Assembly: GCF_009796805.1 (NCBI RefSeq)
Contig: NZ_CP047029.1
Coordinates: 3,796,001 to 3,860,000 of the forward strand
Reading direction: 5' to 3'
Source: Algibacter sp. L1A34
Lineage (GTDB): Bacteria > Bacteroidota > Bacteroidia > Flavobacteriales > Flavobacteriaceae
DNA length: 64,000 nucleotides
Shown: positions 33,774 through 43,707 of the stretch, piece by piece
Layout of the letters: each line of letters begins with the position of its first letter
Position numbering within the stretch: position 1 is the first letter of the stretch
The notes under the pieces: generated by a model
The model's input: only the letters and a program-made list of their open reading frames with translations
The model's database searches: none
Told to the model about the DNA's origin: nothing
Made by a program: the position numbers and the translations under genes

Positions 33774-33965
33774 TTATAAAACTTTTACGTTTACTGCATT
33801 TAATCCTTTTTTACCTTCTTCTAAATCGAATTCAACTTCATCGTTTTCACGAATTTCGTCTACTAATCCAGAAATGTGAACAAAATGTTCTTTGTTTGAA
33901 CCTTCTTCAGTTATGAATCCAAAACCTTTAGCGTCATTGAAGAATTTTACTGTTCCTTTACTCAT
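33774..33965 (-). CDS. Cold-shock domain protein
   Basis: A 63-residue single OB-fold protein with both RNA-binding motifs: RNP1 KGFGFITEEG and RNP2 EHFVHISGL. CspA-family proteins bind single-stranded nucleic acids and act as RNA chaperones. The placement just upstream of two RNA helicases on the same strand fits a cold or RNA-remodelling role. A candidate -7 element TATCTTTA (minus strand, plus 33996-34003) lies about 30 bp upstream of the ATG. Confidence 0.95.
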   Translation of the reverse strand: MSKGTVKFFNDAKGFGFITEEGSNKEHFVHISGLVDEIRENDEVEFDLEEGKKGLNAVNVKVL

Positions 33966-34145
33966 GATATTATATTTTATATTTTAATAATGGTATAAAG
34001 ATAGTCTTAAATGTATCACAAAGTTCTTAATTTTTAAAAAATCGTATTTAATTTTTTGGTTTCGAATAATCTAGATACACCAACCGTAACAAATAGTATG
34101 CTATTTAGTATCAATTGGTTATAATTAATCTCTTTCTACAAACAA

Positions 34146-34181
34146 AAACAGCATCTAAAATTGATTTTAGATGCTGTTTTA
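34146..34181 (-). terminator. Rho-independent terminator after the alcohol dehydrogenase operon
   Basis: AAAACAGCATCTAAAA and TTTTAGATGCTGTTTT are perfectly complementary (16-bp stem, 4-nt loop). It lies 28 bp after the stop of the dehydrogenase at 34209. Confidence 0.88.
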
Positions 34182-34208
34182 AAAATTATAAAATTATGAA
34201 TGGCTTAA

Positions 34209-35267
34209 TTAATTTTTAAGCGATTTCATATCTATTACAAAACGGTATTTAACATCGTTACTAGTAACACGCTCGTAAGCACTGTTTATATCTTGCATGT
34301 CTATAAGTTCGATATCGCTAGTAATATTGTGCTTTCCACAAAAATCTAACATCTCTTGAGTTTCTTTAATACCACCAATTAATGAACCTGCAATACGTTT
34401 ACGGCCCATAATAAGATTTCCACCATGAAATGGCTTTAAAGCATCTATCGCTCCTACTAAAACCATGGTAGCATCTATTTTAAGCAAACCTAAATAAGGA
34501 TCCATTTCGTGACCTACAGGAATGGTGTTCAAAATAAAATCGAAACTGCCTTGGTGTTTCTTCATGTCGTCTGCATCTTTAGATACCAAAACTTCATGTG
34601 CACCAAGCGCTTTTGCATCTTTACCTTTTTCTGGAGATGTAGTAATCATAACCACATGTGCGCCTAATGCATGTGCAAATTTAACGCCCATGTGCCCTAG
34701 CCCACCTAAACCAATAATACCAACTTTGTCTCCTTTTTTCACATTCCAGTGACTTAGTGGCGACCAAGTTGTAATTCCTGCACATAATAATGGTGCAGTT
34801 CCTGCCTCGTCTAAATTTTCTGGAATACGTAAAACAAATTCTTTATCGACAACCATAGATGTTGAATAACCACCGTAAGTTTGTTTGCCTTCTATATTTT
34901 TATCTGGACTATTATATGTCCAAGTTGCTCCTTTTTCACAAAATTGTTCTAAATCTTGCTCACAAGATGGGCATGTGTGGCAAGAATCTACCAAACATCC
35001 TACACCTACTAAATCGCCTACTTTATAATTACTTACACTATTACCAACTTCTGTAACACGACCAATAATTTCGTGACCAGGAACTACAGGATATGTAGAG
35101 CCTTTCCAATCGTTTCTAATGGTGTGAATATCACTATGGCATACACCGCAAAAGGAAATATCTATTTTTACATCGTCTGCTCCTACTGCTCGCCTTTGTA
35201 TATCTAAAGGTTTTAAATCTTCTGTTGATGCCGTTGCACCATATGCTTTTACTGTTGTCATTGCCAT
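34209..35267 (-). CDS. Zinc-dependent NAD(P) alcohol dehydrogenase (YahK/Adh6-like)
   Basis: A 352-residue medium-chain dehydrogenase. The catalytic zinc motif is FCGVCHSDIHT with PVVPGHEIIG, and the structural zinc cysteines are in SCHTCPSCEQDLEQFC. The Rossmann motif GLGGLGHMGVKFAHALG is present. The YahK/cinnamyl-alcohol branch reduces a wide range of aldehydes with NADPH. It is the last gene of an operon with an OsmC-like protein (2-bp gap) and an old yellow enzyme. An ATG two codons later (35261) is an equally good start. Confidence 0.93.
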   Translation of the reverse strand: MAMTTVKAYGATASTEDLKPLDIQRRAVGADDVKIDISFCGVCHSDIHTIRNDWKGSTYPVVPGHEIIGRVTEVGNSVSNYKVGDLVGVGCLVDSCHTCPSCEQDLEQFCEKGATWTYNSPDKNIEGKQTYGGYSTSMVVDKEFVLRIPENLDEAGTAPLLCAGITTWSPLSHWNVKKGDKVGIIGLGGLGHMGVKFAHALGAHVVMITTSPEKGKDAKALGAHEVLVSKDADDMKKHQGSFDFILNTIPVGHEMDPYLGLLKIDATMVLVGAIDALKPFHGGNLIMGRKRIAGSLIGGIKETQEMLDFCGKHNITSDIELIDMQDINSAYERVTSNDVKYRFVIDMKSLKN

Positions 35268-35269
35268 TG

Positions 35270-35695
35270 TTATGCGTTTTTAAGAGTTACTTTTAACTCG
35301 ATATCTGTATTTAATAATTTTGAAATAGGACAAACCTCTTTCGCTTTGTGTGCTAATTGCTGAAACTGTTCTGCATCTATTTCTGGAACATCGCCTTCTA
35401 GATTTAAAGTGATTTTTGTGATAGAACCATCCTCGAAAGTAACGGTTGCATCAACATCTAAAGTGGTTGCTGTAAAATTAGCTTCATTTAATAAAAAGCT
35501 TAATTGCATAGCAAAACAGCCTGCATGTGCGGCGCCTATTAACTCTTCGGGATTGGTTCCTTTTTCTCCATCTTCAAATCTAGTGTGAAATGAATATTGT
35601 GTTTTATCTAAAACTTTACTTCCGGTGGAAATACTACCTTGTCCGTCTTTCCCACTGCCTTTCCATTCTGCGTTTGCTTTTCTTGTAAATTTCAT
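35270..35695 (-). CDS. OsmC/Ohr family peroxiredoxin
   Basis: A 141-residue protein of the OsmC subfamily. The two redox-active cysteines are in AAHAGCFAMQLSF and KEVCPISKLL, and the N-terminal stretch KANAEWKGSGKDGQGSIST is typical for OsmC rather than Ohr. These enzymes reduce organic hydroperoxides with thiols. It sits between an old yellow enzyme and an alcohol dehydrogenase, in an operon suited to oxidised lipid and electrophile removal. Confidence 0.93.
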   Translation of the reverse strand: MKFTRKANAEWKGSGKDGQGSISTGSKVLDKTQYSFHTRFEDGEKGTNPEELIGAAHAGCFAMQLSFLLNEANFTATTLDVDATVTFEDGSITKITLNLEGDVPEIDAEQFQQLAHKAKEVCPISKLLNTDIELKVTLKNA

Positions 35696-35712
35696 AATGT
35701 AAATTTTTTAAA

Positions 35713-36816
35713 TTAAACGGCTTTTTTTGAAGCTTTTGGATAATCTGTATACCCTTCAACTCCTGTTGTGTAGAACGTATCTTGATTCCATGCTGTTAAT
35801 TCCAAATTGTTTTCAAAACGTTCTACTAAATCTGGATTAGATATAAATGGTTTGCCGTAAGCCACTAAATCGGCATCGCCATCTTCAATAACTTTGTTTC
35901 CTTTTGCTTGATCGAAATTGGTGTTTATCATTAATGTTCCGTTGTATAATGGTCTAAAATGTTTTGCGATTTCTGTTACTGCAAAAGGCACTTCAGATAC
36001 ATCTGTAAAAGGTTCTGATAAATGTACGTATGCTAAATTATAATCGTTTAATTTTTTGATAATGTATTCAAATGTTGGAATAGTTTGTTTATCTACAGTA
36101 ATTCCGAACATCCCATTTAATGATGGATTGAAACGTACACCAATTTTTTCCTGAGGAATCACTGCTTTCATAGCATCTAGAACTTCAAAAAAGAAACGGG
36201 TTTTGTTTTCAATAGTTCCGCCATATTCATCTGTTCTTGTATTAGAGCATCCTGTGAAAAATTGATGAAACAAATAACCGTTAGACGAATGAATTTCTAC
36301 ACCATCAAAGCCTGCTTTTATAGCATTTACTGCTGCATTTTGAAAATCTTTAACCGTAGTTTTAATATCTTCAATTGTCATTTCCTTTGGTGTCACAGTG
36401 TCTTTAAAGCCTTCTGGCGTAAAAGATTGTGCGTTTGGATTTATAGCTGAAGCTGAAAGTGGCAATTCGCCATTATGGAAATTTGGATGAGATATTCTGC
36501 CCACATGCCATAATTGGATAAAGATTTTTCCGCCTTTATCATGGACACGTTTCGTTACTTTTTTCCAGCCTTCTACTTGTTCCTCAGAATAAATACCTGG
36601 TGTATGAATATAACCCACAGCTTTCTCTGAAACCTGAGAGCCTTCGGTAATAATTAATCCTGCCGATGCGCGCTGCTCGTAATACAAACCTTGTAACTCA
36701 TCTGTCGCTACGTGGGCTTTATTATCTGCTCGACTTCGCGTCATGGGAGCCATTACAACTCTATTCTTTAAACTTATATTTTTGCTATATGGTGTTAATA
36801 ATGCTTGCTTGCTCAT
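35713..36816 (-). CDS. Alkene reductase, old yellow enzyme family (NemA-like)
   Basis: A 367-residue FMN-dependent TIM-barrel enzyme. Signature features are the start LLTPYSKNISLKNRVVMAPMTRSRA, the stretch QLWHVGRISHP and the substrate-binding His/Asn pair in the segment EIHSSNGYLFHQF. C-terminal phosphate-binding glycine motifs (VAYGKPFISNPDL) follow. Such enzymes reduce activated double bonds, N-ethylmaleimide and nitrate esters with NADPH. It is the first gene of its operon, with an FNR-like palindrome and a good -7 element upstream and a Crp/Fnr regulator gene next to it. Confidence 0.94.
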   Translation of the reverse strand: MSKQALLTPYSKNISLKNRVVMAPMTRSRADNKAHVATDELQGLYYEQRASAGLIITEGSQVSEKAVGYIHTPGIYSEEQVEGWKKVTKRVHDKGGKIFIQLWHVGRISHPNFHNGELPLSASAINPNAQSFTPEGFKDTVTPKEMTIEDIKTTVKDFQNAAVNAIKAGFDGVEIHSSNGYLFHQFFTGCSNTRTDEYGGTIENKTRFFFEVLDAMKAVIPQEKIGVRFNPSLNGMFGITVDKQTIPTFEYIIKKLNDYNLAYVHLSEPFTDVSEVPFAVTEIAKHFRPLYNGTLMINTNFDQAKGNKVIEDGDADLVAYGKPFISNPDLVERFENNLELTAWNQDTFYTTGVEGYTDYPKASKKAV

Positions 36817-36846
36817 GTGATATTTACTTTTGAATTGTTAATGAAA

Positions 36847-36854
36847 CAAAGTTA
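36847..36854 (-). promoter_or_regulatory. -7 promoter element of the old yellow enzyme operon
   Basis: On the minus strand TAACTTTG fits TAnnTTTG exactly, 30 bp upstream of the ATG at 36816. Confidence 0.6.
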
Positions 36855-36875
36855 CACGACTTGAACACCAATATT

Positions 36876-36891
36876 ATTGACCTATATCAAT
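36876..36891. promoter_or_regulatory. FNR-like palindrome upstream of the old yellow enzyme operon
   Basis: ATTGACCTATATCAAT is an inverted repeat with arms ATTGA/TCAAT, close to the FNR consensus TTGAT-N4-ATCAA. It lies 22 bp upstream of the -7 element, in the -33 region, and just past the stop of the Crp/Fnr gene. The adjacent regulator is the obvious candidate ligand, but this is inferred. Confidence 0.6.
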
Positions 36892-36901
36892 TAAGAAAAA
36901 T

Positions 36902-37477
36902 TTAACCTTTTATCTGTTTTCTAACCCGACTTAAATTTTCGGGCGATACGCCAAGGTAATTTGCGATATCGTAATTAGGAACACGGTTTTCTATATTGGA
37001 GTAAGATGTGCAAAATTCGATATAACGTTCTTGGGTGTTTTTTTCTAGTGTAGATAAAATTCGTTTGCGTTGAGCAATGAATGCTTGGGTTGTTAAAATT
37101 CTGAAATAACGTTCGAAAATAGGCGCTTCATCATAAATTTTTTGAAGATTATTATAGCTAATAGATAGTAAGTTAGAGTCTTCAATTGCTTCAATATAGA
37201 GTATTGAAGGTATTTGATTGTGAAAAGCATCGAAGTCTCCAACCCACCAATTTTCAACTGCAAACTGAATGATATGTTTATTGCCTTTATCATCTATATA
37301 ATAAGCCTTTAAACAACCTTTTATAACAAAATATTCGTGTTTAACATGGGTGCCTGGTTTTAGTAAAAACTGTCCTTTTTCAACAGATATTTCATTTAAA
37401 ACATTATTGAACAACTGGATATCAAGAGCTGTTGGAGTAATATGATTATTGATATGGTTTGTTATAGACTGATACAT
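36902..37477 (-). CDS. Crp/Fnr family transcriptional regulator
   Basis: A 191-residue regulator. The N-terminal cyclic-nucleotide-binding-like barrel (~15-115) contains KGQFLLKPGTHVKHEYFVIKG. The C-terminal helix-turn-helix is short and reads NYDIANYLGVSPENLSRVRKQ. No iron-sulfur cysteines of FNR type are seen, so a different signal is likely. It lies directly upstream of the OYE-OsmC-ADH operon on the same strand, with a palindromic site between. Many flavobacterial Crp/Fnr genes of this type sit beside redox enzymes. Confidence 0.9.
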   Translation of the reverse strand: MYQSITNHINNHITPTALDIQLFNNVLNEISVEKGQFLLKPGTHVKHEYFVIKGCLKAYYIDDKGNKHIIQFAVENWWVGDFDAFHNQIPSILYIEAIEDSNLLSISYNNLQKIYDEAPIFERYFRILTTQAFIAQRKRILSTLEKNTQERYIEFCTSYSNIENRVPNYDIANYLGVSPENLSRVRKQIKG

Positions 37478-37669
37478 GTTGCAAAGATGCTAAAAGGTTG
37501 GACGATTTAAAATGAATTTAACGGATTTTATTCAGCAATAAAACCGTATTACGTTAAGAATATACTATATCATTTTATAAAGTAATATCGTGCAAAAACT
37601 AAATAATGAATTGTTGAAAAAAATCATTTAAAAACATGCTATAATTTATGCTGTTTTTTGCATTATGAG

Positions 37670-37677
37670 TATCTTTG
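37670..37677 (+). promoter_or_regulatory. -7 promoter element of meaB
   Basis: TATCTTTG fits TAnnTTTG and lies 48 bp before the ATG at 37726. A clear -33 TTG at the right spacing was not found. Confidence 0.5.
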
Positions 37678-37725
37678 TTAGACGCGATTATCACTATGAA
37701 ATAACCCTAGATTTATATCACGAAA

Positions 37726-38730
37726 ATGAAAACTTACAAACGTAAAAACAGATTAACTCCGCAAGCTTACATTGATGGTGTATTAGATGGAGATAGAGTT
37801 ATTCTATCTCGAGCTATTACTATTATTGAAAGTAATTTAGAAAGTGATAAAATATTAGCTAAAGAAATAGTTCAGGAAATATTACCGAGTTCAGGTAAAT
37901 CTATTCGTATTGGTATTACTGGAGTTCCGGGTGTTGGTAAAAGTACATTTATAGAAGTCTTTGGTATGTATTTAGTAAAACAAGGACATCGCGTTGCCAT
38001 ATTATCCATAGATCCAAGCAGTCAGCGTTCTAGAGGAAGTATTTTAGGTGATAAAACGAGAATGGAAGATTTGGCGAACTTGCAAGAAGCTTATATTAGA
38101 CCTTCTGCTTCTGGAGATACTTTAGGTGGGGTTTCTAACAAAACTGGTGAAACTATGTTGCTTTGTGAAGCCGCTGGTTACGATGTTATTTTAATTGAAA
38201 CCGTTGGTGTTGGGCAGTCTGAAACTGCTGTACATGGTATGACAGATTTCTTTTTGTTACTCATGTTATCTGGTGCTGGTGATGAGTTGCAAGGTATAAA
38301 GAAAGGTATTATGGAAATGGCCGATATGGTGGTTATTAATAAAGCGGATGGTGATAATGTTATGATGAGTAATATCGCTAAAAGGCAATACCAAAACGCG
38401 CTCCATATTTTCCCTGCATCGGAGTCTGGTTGGAGTCCCGTGGTAAGCACAGCTTCTGCAATAAAAAATATTGGGATTTCTAAAGTTTGGGACGAAATTT
38501 TAAAATTCAAAACACTAGTTGATTCCAATGGTTACTTCTTAAAAAACAGAAACCATCAACAAATAAAATGGATGTATAATAATATTAATGAAGAATTAAA
38601 ACAATTGTTTTATGGTTCGAAAAATATTAAAAGCGAACTTTCTGCATTAGAAAAAGATATTGTTACCACTAAAATTTCGCCTGTTAAAGCAGCGCAACAA
38701 ATTATAGAGCAATTCAAAAAATCTTTTTAA
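37726..38730 (+). CDS. meaB: Methylmalonyl-CoA mutase-associated GTPase MeaB
   Basis: A 334-residue G3E-class P-loop GTPase that protects and reactivates the B12-dependent mutase. The Walker A motif GVPGVGKSTFIE, switch regions around SIDPSSQRSRGSILGDKTRM, Walker B VILIETVGVGQSE and the base-recognition NKAD are all present. The mutase subunits lie convergently 1 kb away on the opposite strand. The partnership is known from the family. The gene starts in a divergent region shared with the Crp/Fnr gene. Confidence 0.95.
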   Translation: MKTYKRKNRLTPQAYIDGVLDGDRVILSRAITIIESNLESDKILAKEIVQEILPSSGKSIRIGITGVPGVGKSTFIEVFGMYLVKQGHRVAILSIDPSSQRSRGSILGDKTRMEDLANLQEAYIRPSASGDTLGGVSNKTGETMLLCEAAGYDVILIETVGVGQSETAVHGMTDFFLLLMLSGAGDELQGIKKGIMEMADMVVINKADGDNVMMSNIAKRQYQNALHIFPASESGWSPVVSTASAIKNIGISKVWDEILKFKTLVDSNGYFLKNRNHQQIKWMYNNINEELKQLFYGSKNIKSELSALEKDIVTTKISPVKAAQQIIEQFKKSF

Positions 38731-38767
38731 AACATAAATTATTAAACCCCCTGAAAAGTATACAAAA

Positions 38768-39520
38768 ATGACGTTCGATAATTATTTCGATGCGCAATTC
38801 GAATTAAGATATTTTGAAATGAATAAATTGGGCCTAGCAACCCCTACAATTATTTTAGGTTTATTAGAAGAAACTGCGGCAGACCATTCCTATTCTATAG
38901 GCCATAGTTTATTCGATCTTGTAAATAAAAACGCAGGTTGGGTTTTAGTTTCTGGTGTTTTACAAATGGACCGTTACCCCAACTATAAAGAAAAAATTAC
39001 GATTAGAACATGGTTGTCCAGCTATTCCTCCATTAGAGGTTATAGAGAAAATATTATTTATGATGAAAACAAAAAAATCATTGGTCGCGCCAAGGGTTTA
39101 TGGGTGTTTTTTGATATAGAAAGAAGAAGACCAATACCTATTTTTAATGAAATTAGAGAAAGATGGTCTTGTTTCGATAAGGAGTCTATTTCTGGAGATA
39201 TTAAGAAAAAAATAAGTGCCGTAGATTTACCCGATTATACACATCAATTTAGAGTGAATCGGTATGATACAGATACTAATAGACACGTGAATAATATTAG
39301 ATATTTACAATGGGTTATTGAATCTATTCCTGAAGATATCTCTGAGAATTATTTTTTACATAAAATAGATGGACGTTTTATACATGAAGCACAATATGGA
39401 GATACTGTATTATCTTTAACTAGTGAACTAGACGCAAAACACGCTTTTGCACATACCATAAAAATTGAAGGCAGTGATAAAGTTTGTGCTACCGCTAAAA
39501 CTTTATGGAAAAAATATTGA
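38768..39520 (+). CDS. Acyl-ACP thioesterase (FatA/FatB-like)
   Basis: A 250-residue double hot-dog protein. The first domain carries GWVLVSGVLQMDRYPNYKE... with an ARG-like GRAKGLWVFFDIE. The second domain has the catalytic Asn/His region NRYDTDTNRHVNNIRYLQWV, as in plant and bacterial acyl-ACP thioesterases. It hydrolyses acyl-ACP to free fatty acids. It starts 37 bp after meaB on the same strand, so both may be co-transcribed; the functional link is unclear. A long hairpin lies between it and the convergent mutase operon. Confidence 0.9.
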   Translation: MTFDNYFDAQFELRYFEMNKLGLATPTIILGLLEETAADHSYSIGHSLFDLVNKNAGWVLVSGVLQMDRYPNYKEKITIRTWLSSYSSIRGYRENIIYDENKKIIGRAKGLWVFFDIERRRPIPIFNEIRERWSCFDKESISGDIKKKISAVDLPDYTHQFRVNRYDTDTNRHVNNIRYLQWVIESIPEDISENYFLHKIDGRFIHEAQYGDTVLSLTSELDAKHAFAHTIKIEGSDKVCATAKTLWKKY

Positions 39521-39633
39521 TTATAATTGATTGCCTCCTTAAATTATCCCAACATTCAATATTTTACATTATCATTTCCAATAGATTAAATAGATATCCA
39601 TAAATCTTTTAACTCTGATTCAAAAAAACAAAT

Positions 39634-39670
39634 AAAAAAAGCCCAAACAATTTAATGTTCGGGCTTTTTC
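39634..39670 (-). terminator. Terminator of the methylmalonyl-CoA mutase operon
   Basis: AAAAAGCCC and GGGCTTTTT form a stem extended by imperfect pairing (AAACA/TGTTC), with T/A runs on both sides. It lies 22 bp after the mutB stop, between two convergent units, and may serve both. Confidence 0.85.
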
Positions 39671-39691
39671 TAGTTATAAATTTTAAAGGTT

Positions 39692-41836
39692 TTAATTTTG
39701 AACCTCTTCTTGTTCTAAATATTTTTCCATAATAGTAATGGCTGATTCTGAAATTACAGTACCAGGACCAAAAATGGCTGCTACTTTTCTTTCTAATAAA
39801 TAATCATAATCTTGCGCTGGAATAACACCACCTGCAAAAACCATAATATCTGGTCTTCCTAATTTTTCTAATTCACCAATTAATTGAGGAATTAAAGTTT
39901 TGTGACCAGCAGCTAAACTAGATGCCCCTACAAAATGAACATCATTTTCTACCGCTTGTTTTGCAACTTCTTCTGGAGTTTGGAATAAACCTCCCATATC
40001 TACATCGAAGCCTAAATCTGCAAAACTAGAAGCAACTACTTTTGCACCTCTATCGTGACCATCCTGACCCATTTTTGCTATCATAACTCTAGGACGACGA
40101 CCTTCGATTTCTGCAAATTTATCAGTCATTTTTTGCGCTTTTGCAAATGTATCATCAGCTTTCACTTCTTTTCCGTACACACCACTAATTAATTTAGTAA
40201 CTGCTTTATGTCTTCCAAAATGAACCTCTAAAGCATCTGATATTTCACCTAAAGTAGCAAAGTTTTCAGCCGCTTCAACCGCTAAAGCTAATAAATTACC
40301 TTTACCGCTTCCAGCACAATCCTCTAATGCTTTTAAATTAGCAGCAACAACTTCTGAGTTACGTTCCGCTTTCATTTTATTTAAACGTGCAATCTGAGAA
40401 TCTCTTACAACCGTATTATCAACTTCTAAAATTTTGATGTTTGATTTCTCAGTCGTTTTAAACTTGTTTACCCCAACTAAAATATCTTGACCAGAATCTA
40501 AACGCGCTTGTTTACGTGCAGATGCTTCCTCGATACGTAATTTAGGAACTCCTGTTTCAATAGCTTTTGCCATTCCACCAAGTTCTTCAACTTCTTCAAT
40601 CAGTTTCCAAGCTTTTTTCGCTATTTCTTGCGTTAAATATTCTACATAATAAGAACCAGCCCAAGGATCGACCGATTTGGTCATTTGAGTTTCATCTTGA
40701 ATAAATATTTGTGTATTACGCGCAATTCTTGCAGAAAAATCTGTTGGTAAAGCAATAGCTTCATCCAATGCATTGGTGTGTAAAGATTGTGTTCCTCCTA
40801 ATGTTGCAGCCATAGCTTCAACACAAGTACGAGCAACATTATTAAAAGGATCTTGCTCACTTAAACTCCATCCAGAGGTTTGACTATGCGTACGCAATGC
40901 CATTGATTTTGGATTTGTTGGGTTGAACGTTTTTATAATTTTTGCCCAAAGCATACGTGCAGCACGCATTTTTGCAATTTCCATAAAGTGATTCATTCCT
41001 ACCGCCCAGAAGAATGATAAACGTGGCGCAAATTCATCAATTTTTAAACCAGATTTTAATCCAGTTCTAATATATTCCATACCATCTGCCAAGGTATACG
41101 CCAATTCAATATCTGCAGTTGCACCAGCTTCTTGCATGTGGTAACCACTAATAGAAATGGAGTTAAACTTAGGCATGTTTTTAGTAGTGTAATCAAAAAT
41201 ATCACCAATAATTTTCATTGAAGGTGCAGGTGGATAAATGTAAGTGTTACGCACCATGAATTCCTTTAAAATATCATTCTGAATGGTTCCAGAAAGTTGA
41301 TCTAAAGCAACGCCTTGTTTTCTTGCCGCAGCAATATAGAAAGCCATAATTGGTAATACAGCACCATTCATAGTCATAGAAACAGACATTTTGTCTAATG
41401 GAATTTGATCGAACAAAATTTCCATATCTAAAATAGAATCGATGGCAACACCAGCTTTACCAACATCACCAGTTACTCGTGGGTGATCGGAATCATATCC
41501 ACGGTGTGTTGCTAAATCGAAAGCAACTGAAAGTCCTTTTTGACCTGCGGCTAAATTTCTTCTGTAAAATGCGTTAGACTCTTCTGCTGTAGAAAAACCT
41601 GCATATTGTCTAATAGTCCAAGGGCGCATCGCGTACATGGCACTATAAGGTCCTCTTAAAAAAGGAGGCACACCAGCTGCATACGCTAAATGTTCTGCTT
41701 CTGCAATATCTTCTTTTGTAAAATGTTTTTTTACAGGGATTCCTTCAGGAGTATTCCACACGTGATGATTCTCTGAAGCTGCAACTGTTTGCTTAACAGC
41801 TGAATTTATTTTGATATCTGAAAAATCTGGTTTCAT
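39692..41836 (-). CDS. mutB: Methylmalonyl-CoA mutase large (catalytic) subunit
   Basis: A 714-residue B12-dependent mutase that interconverts succinyl-CoA and (R)-methylmalonyl-CoA. The TIM barrel (~50-400) holds the substrate-contact stretch [27 protein letters not shown]. The C-terminal cobalamin domain (~580-714) has the base-off motif [14 protein letters not shown] (DxHxxG, His as cobalt ligand) with the following [10 protein letters not shown]. It overlaps the small-subunit gene by 4 bp (ATGA). The chaperone gene meaB is close by on the other strand. Confidence 0.97.
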   Translation of the reverse strand: MKPDFSDIKINSAVKQTVAASENHHVWNTPEGIPVKKHFTKEDIAEAEHLAYAAGVPPFLRGPYSAMYAMRPWTIRQYAGFSTAEESNAFYRRNLAAGQKGLSVAFDLATHRGYDSDHPRVTGDVGKAGVAIDSILDMEILFDQIPLDKMSVSMTMNGAVLPIMAFYIAAARKQGVALDQLSGTIQNDILKEFMVRNTYIYPPAPSMKIIGDIFDYTTKNMPKFNSISISGYHMQEAGATADIELAYTLADGMEYIRTGLKSGLKIDEFAPRLSFFWAVGMNHFMEIAKMRAARMLWAKIIKTFNPTNPKSMALRTHSQTSGWSLSEQDPFNNVARTCVEAMAATLGGTQSLHTNALDEAIALPTDFSARIARNTQIFIQDETQMTKSVDPWAGSYYVEYLTQEIAKKAWKLIEEVEELGGMAKAIETGVPKLRIEEASARKQARLDSGQDILVGVNKFKTTEKSNIKILEVDNTVVRDSQIARLNKMKAERNSEVVAANLKALEDCAGSGKGNLLALAVEAAENFATLGEISDALEVHFGRHKAVTKLISGVYGKEVKADDTFAKAQKMTDKFAEIEGRRPRVMIAKMGQDGHDRGAKVVASSFADLGFDVDMGGLFQTPEEVAKQAVENDVHFVGASSLAAGHKTLIPQLIGELEKLGRPDIMVFAGGVIPAQDYDYLLERKVAAIFGPGTVISESAITIMEKYLEQEEVQN

Positions 41837-43632
41837 ACTTCTAAGGATTTTAAGGTTTTTTGAACTTTTTTCTGAATAGCTGCGAGCGTTACAAGAACAT
41901 CCGATCTCATGTTAACAACACCATCTAAACCTGCTTCAGTTAATTCGTCCATATTTTTTGGAGCACCTGCCAATAGTAATACTTTATCAGTATTAATAGC
42001 TCTAAATGCTTTTATAAAGTTGACCGCTGTTTCATCGTAGTCCTGATCTGAACTACAAATAACAACAACATTAGAGTTCGATTTAGCACTTTCGGTAGCC
42101 GCTATCTCTGCGCTAGCAAAACTTTCTTCTTGATGAACATCAAAACCACTTACACCAATAAAATCATAAGCAAAAGCAGCTCTAGCTTTACGCATATTTA
42201 AATTCCCGTAACTCGCTAATTGTACAATTGGACGCACATTAGTATCTGCAACCAATTGCTCTGTAACTCTACGCATGGCTTCAATTTCTAACGATGCTCT
42301 TCTTGGAGTTAGTACTTTTGAATTATCTGCACCTCCTTTAGAAAGAAGATCTATATCAACAGTTTCCATTAAGTTAGGGTATTTATTAATACCTACCATT
42401 GGAGTTCTACGTTGACTAATTAATTTTAATTTTTGTAAACGAATATCGGCAATTTGTTGTTGAATAGTTTCGTTTTCAAAAGCGGTATAAAAACCACCTT
42501 CAGTTTCAATAGCTTTAAATAACTCTAAAGCTTTATCTGCAATTTTAGAACTTACTTCTTCTATATAATAAGATCCATCAACTGGATTTGAAACTTTCCC
42601 AAAATAAGATTCTTCTCTTAGAACAGTAGTTATATTACCTGCTATTCTACTTGAGAAATCTGAAGGGTTTTTAAATTCTTTATCATAAGCATCGATTAAA
42701 ACGCCATCTACATTTCCTAATATTGCAGACATCGCTTCTGTTGTGCAACGTAACAAATTAGTTTCTGCATCTGTAATAGACTTGCTCCAAATGGATGTTT
42801 TAGCAGTAATAGTATTAGAATATTCTGCAACTCCATATTTAGCAGCAACTTCAGCCAATAAATTATTAAAAGCTCTAAACTTACTAATTTCAACAAAATA
42901 CTCTAAGCCTATGGCTAGTTGAAAGTTTAAATTATTGAAAACATCTTGAACTGCTACTCCTTTTTCTTTTAATTTTTCAACTAAAAAAACTAGAGAATTT
43001 AATGTGTAAGCAATTTCTTGAACTTGATTAGCACCAGAATCTAAATATTCTGTTCCCGATACTGTGATTGCTTTAAAGTTTGGATAATTAGCAGTTAATT
43101 TCACTAATTCTACAGCTACTTCAACTTGATTTTCATCAAAAGAACCTGTTGTAACATAGTTAGAAATAATTCCTGTATTAATGTATCCTTTTAAATTACT
43201 CTTTTTTGCATAGCTAACTAAATCTTTAGTAAAAGCAACAGCGCCTTCTGCGATTTCAAAAGAAACTGTAGTTATTTCTAAATCTATTCCGCCTAAAAGA
43301 GCTTCGACAGATACATTTCCATTTAAATGAAAAATGATTCCGTTTATGCCTTCCTCAACGGCCTTAATAGCTAATTTATTACCAGCTTCTGCAGTTTGAA
43401 CTGCAACACTACGATAATTCACTAATGATTGTGAGTTTTCGCCAGTATTTTTAAGCTGTGTAATTTTATTTTCAATATTATAACAAGGCTGAAAATTGAT
43501 ACCAGTAAGGTTTTTCCAAACTAGTTTTTTATCAAAATCAGCACCTTTTAAATCTGCTGTTACTCTTTCCATCCACTGCTCGGTAGAAACCGGAGGAAAA
43601 TCTGAAAAAAGCTTTTTGTTTTTATCACTCAT
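41833..43632 (-). CDS. mutA: Methylmalonyl-CoA mutase small subunit
   Basis: A 599-residue structural partner of the mutase. The fold parallels the large subunit: a barrel segment with [11 protein letters not shown] and [34 protein letters not shown], and a C-terminal Rossmann-like domain without the DxHxxG cobalamin motif ([21 protein letters not shown]). This loss is normal for the non-catalytic subunit. It shares the operon with the catalytic subunit, and the CoA-transferase gene precedes it. Confidence 0.95.
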   Translation of the reverse strand: MSDKNKKLFSDFPPVSTEQWMERVTADLKGADFDKKLVWKNLTGINFQPCYNIENKITQLKNTGENSQSLVNYRSVAVQTAEAGNKLAIKAVEEGINGIIFHLNGNVSVEALLGGIDLEITTVSFEIAEGAVAFTKDLVSYAKKSNLKGYINTGIISNYVTTGSFDENQVEVAVELVKLTANYPNFKAITVSGTEYLDSGANQVQEIAYTLNSLVFLVEKLKEKGVAVQDVFNNLNFQLAIGLEYFVEISKFRAFNNLLAEVAAKYGVAEYSNTITAKTSIWSKSITDAETNLLRCTTEAMSAILGNVDGVLIDAYDKEFKNPSDFSSRIAGNITTVLREESYFGKVSNPVDGSYYIEEVSSKIADKALELFKAIETEGGFYTAFENETIQQQIADIRLQKLKLISQRRTPMVGINKYPNLMETVDIDLLSKGGADNSKVLTPRRASLEIEAMRRVTEQLVADTNVRPIVQLASYGNLNMRKARAAFAYDFIGVSGFDVHQEESFASAEIAATESAKSNSNVVVICSSDQDYDETAVNFIKAFRAINTDKVLLLAGAPKNMDELTEAGLDGVVNMRSDVLVTLAAIQKKVQKTLKSLEV

Positions 43633-43707
43633 TATGTTTGAATTTAATATGAAATTAAAATATTGAGTCCTAAAATTACAAAAATTAAAGACTCAATATT
43701 TAATAAA

